From contig NW_014577871.1 of NCBI RefSeq assembly GCF_000485595.1, positions 1-31,789 on the forward strand: a stretch of DNA of 31,789 nt, in the 5' to 3' direction. Positions 1-9,984 of this stretch are shown one piece after another. Source of the DNA: Priapulus caudatus. Taxonomy: Eukaryota; Priapulida; Priapulimorpha; Priapulimorphida; Priapulidae. The stretch's first letter is position 1. Each line of letters starts with the position of its first letter. Under the pieces are notes generated by a model. The model searched no databases and was not told the origin of the DNA. It saw nothing but the letters and a program-made list of their open reading frames with translations. The position numbers were made by a program, and so were the translations under genes.

Positions 1-84
1 AACATAATTTTTAGTGGTATAATAGTAGTATTTTTGCCCGATAGGTGGCGCTTTTTAGCATGGCTATGTTGGCAGTTAAACATT

Positions 85-144
85 TGTGCATCAATCTTTG
101 AAAGTCTGTGCATCAGTGGGTGATACACAGAAATCTGTGCATCA
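85..144. repeat. Short imperfect tandem repeat (TGTGCATCA units)
   Basis: The 9-mer TGTGCATCA occurs three times, at 85-93, 107-115 and 136-144. The second and third copies sit in similar contexts followed by GTGATA. The spacing is uneven, so this is a degenerate minisatellite and not a CRISPR-like array. No function is visible. Confidence 0.5.
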
Positions 145-238
145 CTTCGTGATATAAGGTGCCTAAAGTGGATTTGCACCGGCCTAATCATGGGTGATAC
201 TCCATTACTATAGTATTAGGAGTGATTAGGAGGATTAA

Positions 239-252
239 TGGTTAGGGTTAGG
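239..252 (+). repeat. Interstitial telomere-type repeat (GGTTAGGG)
   Basis: GGTTAGGGTTAGG is about two TTAGGG units. It is short and could be chance, but similar tracts lie at 10185-10210 and 31397-31414, both inside transposon-like elements. Confidence 0.4.
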
Positions 253-274
253 ATTATCAATCATTAATCATTAA

Positions 275-809
275 AGGGACAGTAGCCTCTAGGATTTAAC
301 TGCATACAACTGTACTTACTGTATAACAAATCGTCTATACCCACACGTATTTGTTACCAGATACCTAATTTAATTGTTATAATTAATTACACATCAACGC
401 TACGAAATTTGAACGGCGCCATGACACCCGCGACCGTGCTGCCACCCCGAAAAAGTTATTTATACCTAAATGCTATTTAACAGAACGATATTCATTTTAG
501 GGCAAATTTATCCATATTATAACTGAAACTATATGTCGTTTATAAGATATTACAATCCTTTTGCTTTTAAATGAATAAATAAGAAACACCCTCGGTCTGT
601 AGCCCTTGGCTAAAAAGTGGTTTTGCGCAACTTATCAGATCGTGCACTTTGAGTGGCGCCACCATCGCTGTAATCAAACTGTAGTCGTTAGTTTTAAAAC
701 ATTAAAAAAAAAATTCCTAATTGTGATTGAACCATGAGACTTTTTATGTAGCGTAATTATAACCTAAATTAGCTGAAAATAACCCTAGAACCTAGAGTAA
801 ACTCTCCCT
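275..809. mobile_element. Non-autonomous DNA transposon with TTAA target sites
   Basis: The left end reads AGGGACAGT after TTAA at 271-274. The right end, read on the minus strand, starts AGGGAGAGT next to TTAA at 810-813. The terminal inverted repeats stay similar for about 19 bp (both include CTCTAGG). TTAA duplications are typical of piggyBac and Kolobok elements, but no transposase is encoded, so the superfamily is inferred. It may sit inside an older inverted-repeat element with arms at about 200-226 and 834-862. Confidence 0.75.
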
Positions 810-813
810 TTAA

Positions 814-1101
814 TGATATCAAACTAAGTTTGGAACACTCCTAATGCAGTATTAAATGGAGCTCAGCGTTAGCCGGCCTAATGCAGATACAATAATGTAA
901 CCCAAACACGGGACCCTATCTAGCCACAAGTTCCTTTCTCGCTTAACACTACGTTGGTGAGAGGATCACAAGCCGACGCAATAGAATATTGTTCGGCATG
1001 ACGTGCGCTGCTATTAAACGTAAAATTATCTAACTTTACCCCTCCTTCGAGTTGCTGTGCATGAGAATTTGTGGCTTGGCAACGCCACACGATGGTAAAT
1101 A
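814..1101. other. No gene seen
   Basis: This AT-rich spacer separates the TTAA element from the hAT-like element. It contains one arm (834-862) of a putative older inverted repeat and no ORF or RNA gene that I can support. Confidence 0.5.
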
Positions 1102-1851
1102 CAGGGATGAGATTGGATAATTTAATTTTCAGCTGAAATTTTAATTAGCAAACAGAGGAGCGAGCAATGCGAGGACCGTAGGTCATCGCCATGGTAGGGG
1201 GGTCCGGGGGCATGCTCCCCCGGAATTTATTTCAAAGAATGGTGCAATTTGGTGCATTCTAAGCTATTCTGAACAAATTATAGGAGACTCTTGAATCACC
1301 TTTTCAAGTTGTCAAAAGGAACAACGAACTATAATAGGAAATCAGGGGGCTGAAAATAGGGCAAGTTTTTTTATTAAATGTCTAGACATAATAATATGTT
1401 TCTGTTTCCACCCGCCGCTTGCATTGTTTTACTCAGACATAAGCTGCCTTGCTGCGACCAGATTTGAATGAAAAAAAACACAATGCGAATGGAACAATCA
1501 GTGCATAGTCATGCACACAACATGCACACAGCAACATGTAAACCCGGCCCCCAGGCCAGGCATGGGCGTTCTGTGATCAGCTACCTCAAATGTCTGCCCA
1601 TCTACTGCAGCCTGTGAACGAGGATTTTCTTTTCTGGTACGCAAAAACAGATACACTGTATACTTCGCTGTCAGCCTACTGTCTACACTCTACAGTCTAC
1701 AGTCAGGTGCTGTTGAGGGTATATAATTTAAATTGTTACATTGTTACCCCCCTCCCAATTTTCTCAACGAATTTAGACGTTTCACAAAATCGACCCCTGG
1801 GACTGTCAAATCCGCGGATTTCCGCGGATCCGCGGAAGAATCTCATCCCTG
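1102..1851. mobile_element. hAT-like non-autonomous element, 6-bp target duplication
   Basis: The termini are CAGGGATGAGATT on the left and the inverse AATCTCATCCCTG on the right. They are flanked by the direct repeat TAAATA (1096-1101 and 1852-1857). CAGGG...CCCTG ends are typical of hAT elements. hAT usually gives 8-bp duplications, so the 6-bp length is noteworthy and shared with two other elements in this window. The interior holds a GC-rich subterminal stretch near 1198-1222 and a CCGCGG-rich palindromic tract at about 1811-1836. Small ORFs inside look non-coding. Confidence 0.7.
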
Positions 1852-1857
1852 TAAATA

Positions 1858-2383
1858 AAGTGAAAACCATGTCGTGCAAAAGTATGATTTATGTCAAAAC
1901 GAAGGAAGCTATGCGGTTTGTAATACTACCGGAAGATAGAATAAGGACCAGTGAACAAAAGCAGCTCATGTTTGTATACATTTGTATTGTTATTCACATC
2001 GAATTCGTATGACAAAAATGTAGTGAAATCAGTACCAAATACGAGTCAAACTCCTTTGTCTCATTAACTCCTGATAATATGCATACAGTAACAGAAGCTA
2101 TGTAAAATAACATGTATTTGTTCTACATGTATAAAGATAATTATATTGGAGTTTACACACATTCTATAGTGAGCAAATTTTGCTTAAATTTTATTTTATT
2201 TCAAACTTGGACAAATACAGTACGTACGGTTCCACTTGCTATAAAACAGAACGGAGACACAGCGAGCGGTTTATGTACAATTAACTTTTGGCAAAACTCA
2301 ATGCGTAACTATGAACTGGCTTATTGATTTTAATTCAGTGTAATTGTTGACGAGTGGCAGTGTTTATAAATCTTCTCAGAGAT
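1858..2383. other. No gene seen (repeat-derived, AT-rich)
   Basis: Short ORFs here have no recognisable motifs and AT-driven composition. The stretch is probably the interior of the degraded element whose right end lies at 2384-2599. Confidence 0.4.
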
Positions 2384-2599
2384 AAAATGTTGCTTGCATA
2401 AACAAACATCCCCTACAAATTACGCGTGTCATTCTGAATTGAATAATGTTAATTGGACCAAAGAATTTTGTACGAATTACATAATACAAATTATACAACG
2501 GAAATTAAAGGGAATAAAGAGAAATATTAAGACCAGATGTTTTTGTACGAATTAGGTCATCTACGAATAAAGTGATGACGAATTAAGCGAGGTTGACTG
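2384..2599. mobile_element. Right end of a CAGTCAACCTCG-terminated DNA transposon (copy A)
   Basis: Positions 2384-2453 match 9598-9667 almost exactly in the same orientation (about 70 bp, few differences). The end at 2599, read on the minus strand, starts CAGTCAACCTCGCTTAATTCG, identical over about 22 bases to the left end of copy B at 9136. CAGT(N)nACCTCG termini resemble pogo/Tigger-like elements. A TA follows the end at 2600. The left boundary of this copy was not found. Confidence 0.65.
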
Positions 2600-2689
2600 T
2601 AATATTAGTTATCATAGTAATTTTAATGCCATCTCAGTGTTTTAAAATGTCCAGAATGCAGGGCCCCTGAAAACCCCTGACCAGGACTC

Positions 2690-2766
2690 TGCCCTGGACC
2701 CGCCGTGGCCTGCGGCCTCGTCACCCTAGCTAATTTCAATTTTAGCTGAAAATTAATCCCTTGCAG
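2690..2766 (-). mobile_element. Terminal fragment related to the 1102-1851 hAT-like element
   Basis: Read on the minus strand, this stretch has TTAATTTTCAGCT followed by AAATT, an AATTAG and a GC-rich block, in the same order as the left end at 1120-1225. It appears to be a truncated, inverted relative ending just before the PHD-finger ORF. Similarity is moderate. Confidence 0.45.
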
Positions 2767-2819
2767 GTAACCGACTTTTACGAACATCTCATAAACAGCG
2801 ATGCGCAAGCTGACTTCAG

Positions 2820-4631
2820 TTGCTGCAACAAACCACACACAGTAACATCGGATGTGTTGTCACCAACAGCATATATGACAGTGGTGGCTCCTCGTTTTCT
2901 AAAAACGAAACGCTCGAGATTGACGAAATGCTGGCCACCATTCCTGATGTGATGGTTCAGCAGTCAGCAGAAGAAGACACTGCGATGGAGCGTGGATGCC
3001 TTGATGAAAGCATTCGGGAGATACTCCCTGACCAGTGTCCTCTGTCAGTCGAGGACTTGCTAGCCGAGCTGCTGTCAATAGATTTGGTGACTCCTATTCA
3101 GCTGCAGTTGATTGCTATTGGTGACACTCTACTTCATTCTGGGAAAGAGAGGATGCAAAATTTCATTAATCAAAACTGGATTGATATTTGTAATAGCTTC
3201 GCGCAGCATTTATTGCAACTCAAGCCAGAAACACCAATCAAATTCAAAGATCTTACCAGCTTCAACACCAGCAGACACATCTTCCTGGGTTCTGACACAT
3301 ACAGGCAAAGCTGTGCATCACTGATGAGATGTACCCTGAGACAGCTAGATGCCAGCCAAATGCTGTTCAGCTGCACAGCCACCGACATCATTGGTCGCAC
3401 AGTCTTGGAAACAGCATCTTCTCATGCCCTGAAAAAGCAGCAAGCTCAACTTGACATTCTTCCACTGGATGAACTACAGCTAAGCGCAGAGAGAATTGGA
3501 AAGATACGGCATGTGGCTGGTCGATGTGTAGCCAACCTTACATCTAAACATCGCAACAGTTGGCGAGACCTCATGTATGCTGAAGGGTCACAGCCAGCAA
3601 GACTGGAAGAGACTGCTCAGAAGCAGAATATACGGCAGTCACTGTACAACATAAGTGACAATGCCTTCCAGTTTTTCTTGCTACTAGAGAAACACCGTGC
3701 ACATTTTGAAACCAAAGGCCGGTTTGATCTCGAGCAACATGATGTCATTTCTGTTGTTGAAGCTCAACTTCTTGAAACAGCTGAGTTGAAGGAGACATGG
3801 AGGGCATTATTTCTTTACACGGATCTTACAGAAAGTGCCAGGCTTGATACTCTTTTTCGGAAGATCGTCCAATCATTTGTCCTGGTTGCAAGCAACTACT
3901 TCAGAAAAGAACTCATCAGGTCCTACGGTAAAAAGAAAATGCAGTCCCACAGGCGGCAAATTCAAGTGGAACACCAGAAAGAGAAACACCTAATTGCTAA
4001 ACTGTCTTCGGCCACAATTGCAGCAGGCACATTAGAAAGGAAACAACTGACGCATCTTCAACTCCAGAGCATTTTAAGATCCAACCCCAACTTCTTCTCT
4101 GCTCGCACATATTCAAAGGAAGAGCTAAAAACATTTTTCAAGGCCTACACTCTACCATGGCAAACACAGAGATCGAAAACACAACTTGCGGAGGACCTCA
4201 GCGCAAAAATACTTGCAGTAGACAGCATGTCAGAACCAAATACATTTGGAGCATCTTCACCCGTTAGCTCGACTGCAGTTGTCCTGCCAGCAATTTGTCG
4301 TGAGCCACAGCCTGGTCCCTCGGGTATTCAACACCCTATAATCATGCCAACAATAGAACCTCAACCATCTACAACAAAAAGGCCAGCTGCTGGAAAAGGG
4401 AAAGGGAAAGGAAAGCGCTCCAGGCCAGAACGAAAGATCGTACAAGAACCGGCTTACATCTGCCCAACATGCAGCAAGGATGTGGGGGACTCCCCCTGTG
4501 TTGGTTGTGACGTATGTGGAGGTTGGCTACACAGAGCATGTGCTGGCTTACTCGATGATGAAAATTGGTCTGAAGTTTCTGCAAGTGACGAGCCATGGAC
4601 ATGCCCAAAATGCTTTAAAATGCAACAGTAA
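2820..4631 (+). CDS. PHD-finger protein with helical N-terminal region, possible transposon accessory protein
   Basis: An uninterrupted frame of about 603 residues. The frame opens at 2814 after an in-frame stop. The first ATG is at 2928 (residue 37), and a TTCAG just before 2820 could be a splice acceptor, so the true start is uncertain. Residues 37-480 are mostly charged and helical with no family I recognise. A stretch near 430-470 (YSKEELKTFFKAY ... KTQLAEDL) loosely resembles a SAP DNA-binding motif. A basic nuclear-localisation-like tract (KGKGKGKRSRPERK) precedes a C-terminal PHD finger at about 548-598, with the pattern CxxC, CDVC, GGWLHRAC and CPKC giving the full Cys4-His-Cys3 set. 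PHD fingers generally bind histone tails in the nucleus. It is convergent with the minus-strand transposase gene, with 87 bp between stop codons. That spacing and the intact frame suggest the two act together, but this is inference. Confidence 0.75.
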   Translation: MLQQTTHSNIGCVVTNSIYDSGGSSFSKNETLEIDEMLATIPDVMVQQSAEEDTAMERGCLDESIREILPDQCPLSVEDLLAELLSIDLVTPIQLQLIAIGDTLLHSGKERMQNFINQNWIDICNSFAQHLLQLKPETPIKFKDLTSFNTSRHIFLGSDTYRQSCASLMRCTLRQLDASQMLFSCTATDIIGRTVLETASSHALKKQQAQLDILPLDELQLSAERIGKIRHVAGRCVANLTSKHRNSWRDLMYAEGSQPARLEETAQKQNIRQSLYNISDNAFQFFLLLEKHRAHFETKGRFDLEQHDVISVVEAQLLETAELKETWRALFLYTDLTESARLDTLFRKIVQSFVLVASNYFRKELIRSYGKKKMQSHRRQIQVEHQKEKHLIAKLSSATIAAGTLERKQLTHLQLQSILRSNPNFFSARTYSKEELKTFFKAYTLPWQTQRSKTQLAEDLSAKILAVDSMSEPNTFGASSPVSSTAVVLPAICREPQPGPSGIQHPIIMPTIEPQPSTTKRPAAGKGKGKGKRSRPERKIVQEPAYICPTCSKDVGDSPCVGCDVCGGWLHRACAGLLDDENWSEVSASDEPWTCPKCFKMQQ

Positions 4632-4718
4632 ACAATAGATCAATTGTTGTGTAACCATAACCCTAACAAGTATTCGTACCTGGAGAATAATACTTGTGTT
4701 CAGCTACGCATCACTCTT

Positions 4719-7700
4719 CTATTTCTTCGGATTGATGGGTTTCTGCACTCGAAATGAGAAGGGCTCTGCTGCTACTCCAGTGTTGCAATGACTGTTGTTT
4801 ACAGTGTCTGCGGTTAATATGATGGTGTTCATACCATACATGAACTGCTTGTAGTTGGGGTTGTCATTGGCCCCATGCAAAATGGCTCTCTGCTGGCAGA
4901 AGATGTTTTCGACTGAGTCGCTGTTGATTTGAGCAGCATTTATGCTTGTGCCCGGATGGGTTTTCTGTTTCTGGCGAACAAGACTTCCAAAGCCCAGAAT
5001 GGCCGACTTCATGTAGAAGCGTGTCTCCTGTGACATCAACTTTCTTCGCTTCACGATGGCAGTGTCCTGTAGATCGCTCATCACGGCATCCTCCCATGAT
5101 GTGAACCATTGCAGTGCTCTCGCATTGCAATGGAGCCGATAGTCTTCTACTGATGTTATAGGACGCGTGTCGACGAAGTTTGCAATCAGAACACTGGTTG
5201 CTTCCAGCAGCTGTATCGCACCGTTGAGCGAATCTCCATTTCGACCTACAGCTTTCTGGTAAGCCTAGTGAAAAGTCATGATTTCATTACGACACCACAT
5301 GCACATGTACATGTACGGGGCATGAAATTCCGATTTTTTCTGTACCGGCCCATAGCGGTTTTTTTCATTTTTTTTTTACCAGCAATCACTATAATTTACT
5401 AGCCATCACAAATTTGGTTTTTTATCAAAAATAAAGATAAGACTCTCTGACTTTTGTTTGTCCGAAAAATGTTGTAGTATGCGGCATAATGTAATAGCTG
5501 TTGAACAGACTATAAGTATAATGCAAATCGTGAATGATGTTCACTATATTACAAAAATCTAAGCGTAAAAGATAAATATGTTTTTACTTTGAACAGATGA
5601 AGCATTTCCTTGCCGAGGACATCTTCTGCCAGTTTATTTCTCATCTTCTGACCATTGTTTGGCCAGATGTGCTCATCCGTCAGGACATGGTGTATCCTTG
5701 AGACCTCGCTCGGGTTCGCTGCCCGGTCCCACTGATAGGCTTTCACCCACATTTCCCAGGTAATAAAGCCTGCCTGATGCGACAGCAGTCTGGTGCTATT
5801 TATTCCAAATCCACTTTTGATAATATTATTTCTAATTTTCTTGAAGAGGTGCTAAAGTGTAAAAACATACAATATTTTAAGGATATTAAATTCTGAGCCT
5901 AGAAAATAACATCTTGTGTAACATGATGGACTGATTTCTCTGTGGGAAAGGTTTTATCTGAAATGATCTGCGATATGGATATGTATGTTTTAGTACTATA
6001 CCTTCGGATCCATCATCATGACGAGTGGCAGATGTGGCAAGCAGGCATTGTGTGTGGCGAAGGAAGCTGACACTGCCGCAGAATTGGAGCCATTGAAATG
6101 CATTTTTAGAAAGGACCTGTTATGGACAGCACCACCGAAGCAAGCGTAGTTTACCTGCAAAGGTTAAATTTGTTTATAATTTCTAGAGGTTAGGGTTCAC
6201 ATTGTAAGCTTTCACTCACTGATTAGCTGTCTTTATATGGAAGTTAGTATAGAAGTTCATTCCTGGCAAGTGTGGTATCCTTATACCTTGTACAGCATTG
6301 AGCACTACGTCCATACATTTAAAACCTATTATGCGTTCCCCTTTTCCCCATACTGTAATCTACTGCTGTAAAAAATGTGTTTGCTAGCTAAAACAGTCTT
6401 TCTATGTAGCATTTTGCTTATATCATGCAAAATATTTACTCACACTGAACCCCCATTCAATCAGTCCACGCACAGCTTTCCAGAAAAGGACGTATATCTC
6501 TGGTGCTGTTGTTTCTGCCGTCGGCACATGCATAAACGGGAAGCGAAAGCCACTGTCCCCTTGGTACATGAACAGCAAGACATGTGTGGCGAGTTGCGCT
6601 GATGCCTTACCTGGAGAATAGTAAATTGTGGCAAAAAAACATGTTTTTAAATTGAGAGTAATGAGGCTAAATGTGTCACAAAATTTATATTGATTTAGAT
6701 TAACAAGCATACAAAGACCTAAATATTTAACATGTTCTTACCTTCTTTCAGTACTCGCATAGCAGAGCATTCAGCTCCCATGTCGACCAGCCCGACGATC
6801 TTCACTTTGCCTTCAGAGTATATGATCTGAAGGTCGGACTGAATCGACATCTCGTCGAAAACTATGCCTCCAGTCATGCCATGTGGTGGCACTTGCTTGG
6901 ACTTTGCTTCCTCGTGCATCCAGCGGAGCATATCTTTGTTGAGTCCAGCCTTCTGGTGAACTGAGTTTTTATAATAACGAAGTAGGCGTCCACTTGGCAG
7001 TGTAACTAACATGCCAAGTGACGACAGCTTCTTGTAGGTGCGAGGATTGCTGGCCCACAGCGTCAGACATGCCTTCACAACCCTATGTGTTAGATGGTGA
7101 CAAAATGTATCTTTGAAGTGTATTCTGATAACAGGAACATTACGATTTTGTGCAATGGATTACATGAGCACTATAACACACTTCAGTATGACTATAACCA
7201 TATGCCTGTGAAGTTTTTTCAACAACAAGACAGTATGGATAATATTGTGATATGTGTGACAGCCACAATATGTGCTACTTACTCAGGATTCCACCTTCTG
7301 CCTCTGGGGGCTCTACCAAGGTTCTGCTCTTGGTTAAGCAGTTGATCCCGCAGCAAACTCTGGCTGTTTATCTGTGGCAGATATTTCGCCACTATGGCTG
7401 CAACATCTGCGTCGTCTTCATCTATGAGGCTCCACTCAGCATCTGTGGGTGCAATACTGGGTGGAGCCTTGTCTATGAGGCTCCACTCAGCATCTGTGGG
7501 TGCAATACTGGGTGGAGCCTTGTCTATGAGGCTCCACTCAGCATCTGTGGGTGCAATACTGGCATCATGTGAAGTTGCCTTCAGGGTTGCAGACTTCCGG
7601 GCATAACGCAGATGTTCATTGCATACCCGGCAGCCTGTGCCTTTTGAACGTGCCGGTTTTAGCCAAGAGCAAGCACGAGCACGCTGGCGAATCTCTTCTG

Positions 7701-9082
7701 GTTCTCCTTCGGCTGTCTGGAAACGCTCAACTGTGTGAGAGAAATATGGTATGTTTGCTGCTATTTTGTTTTATGCTAATTACAGTATGGCCCCGTTATA
7801 ACGTTATCGTTGAGGTCCGTTAAATGTTATCACGAAGAAAGCGGGGTCGCAAAAAATCGGTGTATAAACTGATCCAATGTTGACCTAACATCCCAAACCA
7901 CCCATAATTTCACCCTAGGCCATAATAAAAATATTGTTTGTTTGCCCTTACCCGACCGACCCGCCAAAAAGGTGCAGACTCAAAAAGTTTTATTGATCTT
8001 TCCCTTTCTTTCTTTTTTTACAAATTGTATCACTGTACATTATATAAATCTGTAAGCAATACATTATATGTACCAAGCAAAACAAACATTCAACATAAAA
8101 GGTAACTCCACACAAGGACACCCGAGCATCTAGACACCATGCTGATTTTGTTAAAAGACCCCCCTCGAAAAAAAAGCCTACATACCTACCCAAACTTTTC
8201 AGCCTGGGTCGGGTGAGGGCAAATAAATTCTTTTAATTGTGGCCCTAGTTGACCGGTTTTTTAACGTTTACCTTCTATTGATAGCGATAGTCACTTAGTC
8301 ACCTAAGGCCGCCTTAACTCACCAAAATATTTTTCAGTTTCGGAACGAGCAAAAAAAGGTCGAATGACTCATCGCTCTGTATCCTAATTTTTCGTTAAAT
8401 CAGGGCACGTAAAATCTGCATTTCACTGCACCTCGAATGCTAGTCCAGTAAAATTATTTTTCAAAATAATGATCTTGACAAGTAAAATCCATAAAATAAA
8501 TTAAGACAAAACAAGGTATGAGCACCTGGCTGCACTTGGCCTGTAGTTGACTCTCCCAATGGCCATCCTTTGCACATTTCTGCATTATCGACTATGCGGA
8601 GTAGGTTGTCTACATCTCGAACACGAAACATGCCATCCCCAGGTGACAGCAGGCTTTTTTGGTCACTGGTCAGCACACAGACCACTCCAAAACTTAAATT
8701 CCAGTGACCATTTCCATACACTTCTAATTCTTTAACAACCCTCTGCTGGTTGATAATACCATTACCAACATAAGACATAGTTTTGATACTGCTGTCATTT
8801 TTCGCGACTACAAGCCACCCAGGTTTCATTCGCAATACAATGTCATGCAGGCTAATCGTGTCTTGCTGGTGCCGGTATGAGATGCCACGATATATTCTTA
8901 CATGATTTTTATCCTTTCTTTTTGTAGAAAAAGTAATGGCAGGAAATATTAATTTGAGTTGTTTTCCAAAAAGGCCCTTTGATACGGTTGCGTTAGACTC
9001 AGAGCAAGACTTCAGAAAGCTCGTGTAAACATCTTGTGCAATTAGAAAACCTTGTTCATCAACGACCAGCTCGCTTTCAACC
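4719..9082 (-). CDS. P-element/THAP9-type transposase-like gene, seven exons, 5' exon missing
   Basis: I assembled seven exons in frame: 9082-8526, 7730-7283, 7082-6742, 6610-6444, 6154-6002, 5851-5588 and 5264-4719. All introns are GT-AG with consistent phases, giving about 824 residues without a stop. The first exon starts at a splice acceptor with an in-frame stop upstream, so an initiating exon is still missing. Exon 1 carries VYTSFLKSC...LFGKQLKLIFP...RIYRGISYR, resembling an RFX-like winged helix. Exon 2 has a Cys/His patch (CRVCNEH). Exon 3 has LPSGRLLRYY and FDEMSIQSDL, the first catalytic Asp of the RNase H-like fold. Exon 5 has FGGAVHNRSF, where relatives typically have DGA..NR, so the second Asp looks lost. 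Exon 6 has DPKHLFKKIRNNIIKSG across its junction. Exon 7 has SVENIFCQQRAILHG with the expected catalytic Glu. The product could be a recent transposase or a domesticated DNA-binding protein. Confidence 0.85.
7421..7562 (-). repeat. 51-bp tandem repeat inside transposase exon 2
   Basis: Units start at 7421, 7472 and 7523. The third is partial (about 40 bp). They are virtually identical. On the minus strand each encodes 17 residues (SIAPTDAEWSLIDKAPP), so copy-number change keeps the reading frame. This is an in-frame coding minisatellite in a probably disordered linker. Confidence 0.9.
7783..7850 (+). mobile_element. Possible pogo/Tc1-like terminus in a transposase intron
   Basis: CAGTATGGCCCCGTTATAACG preceded by TA looks like the terminal repeat of a pogo/Tigger-type element, and a second GAGGTCCGTTAAA follows. 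No matching right end was found, so it may be a solo fragment. Confidence 0.35.
7917..8245. mobile_element. TA-flanked miniature inverted-repeat element (329 bp)
   Basis: The left end GGCCATAATAAAA...TTTGCCCTTACCCGACC is matched on the opposite strand by the right end GGGCCACAATTAAAA...TTTGCCCTCACCCGACC, giving imperfect inverted repeats of about 40 bp. TA lies outside both ends (7915-7916 and 8246-8247), as for Tc1/mariner-type MITEs. It lies in intron 1 of the transposase-like gene, with no coding capacity. Confidence 0.7.
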
Positions 9083-9135
9083 CTTATGGAATAAAAAGAA
9101 AACTATGTAAGTCAAATGAATAAGACTATTAAGAG

Positions 9136-9667
9136 CAGTCAACCTCGCTTAATTCGTATCAGATGGGACCACGTCATTTTCTACGAATTACGTAATCAAG
9201 GAATTAGACTTAATTCGTATTTTCCACGAATTCTATTTAATCCGTAGAAACCACGAAATATCAAATAGATAGATAATTCGTGTAAACAACGATTTATGAA
9301 TGAAAGTTTAACATTGTAATAAAAAAGGTCTATATGTAAGTCGCCCAAATAACGACTTATGCGCGTATATTGTCATTTGGACGATTTACAAAGCCGGTAT
9401 TTGCGACGACTTGGAGTGTCAAGCTGATATTTCGCTAGACTTTATGTCAACATTAACTACTTTTGTGACGTGACGCGACAGTTTCCAAGCGAGCTGAAGA
9501 AAACAATGCGTCCAAGCGAACAATACGAATGGAAAAATCGGTGCACACAGCAACAACTCAGGTAAACTCAGTTGCCCGATCTACCGTCGGTTCAGTTAAA
9601 ATGTTGCTTGCATAAAGAAACATCCCCTACGAATTACGCGTGTCATTTTGAATTGAATAATGTTAAG
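9136..9667. mobile_element. Left part of a CAGTCAACCTCG-terminated DNA transposon (copy B)
   Basis: It starts CAGTCAACCTCGCTTAATTCG, the inverse of the copy A end at 2599. Its last 70 bases (9598-9667) match 2384-2453 directly. The final ~150 bp present in copy A are absent, so this copy is 3' truncated. Repeated TACGAATTA motifs run through it. Confidence 0.65.
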
Positions 9668-9984
9668 GATACTCTCAAGGTTTTAGGAAAATTTTTACCG
9701 ATTTTTCATTTTCAACTTTATTCGATGGCTAACACTATGTGCCACCTGTGTACATGCTCATTTCTCCATATAACGGTACATGTGAACTGCCAGAGCGTTT
9801 TGCTTGCCCGCGTACATGTGTAGCTTGAGCCGCGGCTGACGTCAGAAAAACGCTGATTTCTCCGTTCCAATTTCTGACTTAGTAGACTATATGTATAAAT
9901 GGATATTTCTCTGTGATTACAACTCGGAATAATTTAATTTTACACTCGTTTTAATGGTAACATATTGCTGTAAAAAAGGGGTGT
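9668..9984. other. No gene seen; contains a CRE-like palindrome
   Basis: There is no supported ORF. TGACGTCA, a consensus CRE/ATF half-site pair, lies at about 9837-9845. It could belong to a promoter for the upstream exon of the minus-strand gene, but nothing else supports that. Confidence 0.3.

Noticed and set aside
1590-2012. A 140-codon ORF
   Set aside because: It crosses the right terminus of the hAT-like element at 1851 and has no motif or codon signal.
7421-7562. A CRISPR-like array
   Set aside because: Units are contiguous without spacers and lie in a coding exon of an animal gene.
7252-7606. Plus-strand ORFs with repeated APLSICGCNTGWSLVYE
   Set aside because: They are the antisense of the 51-bp coding repeat in the transposase exon.
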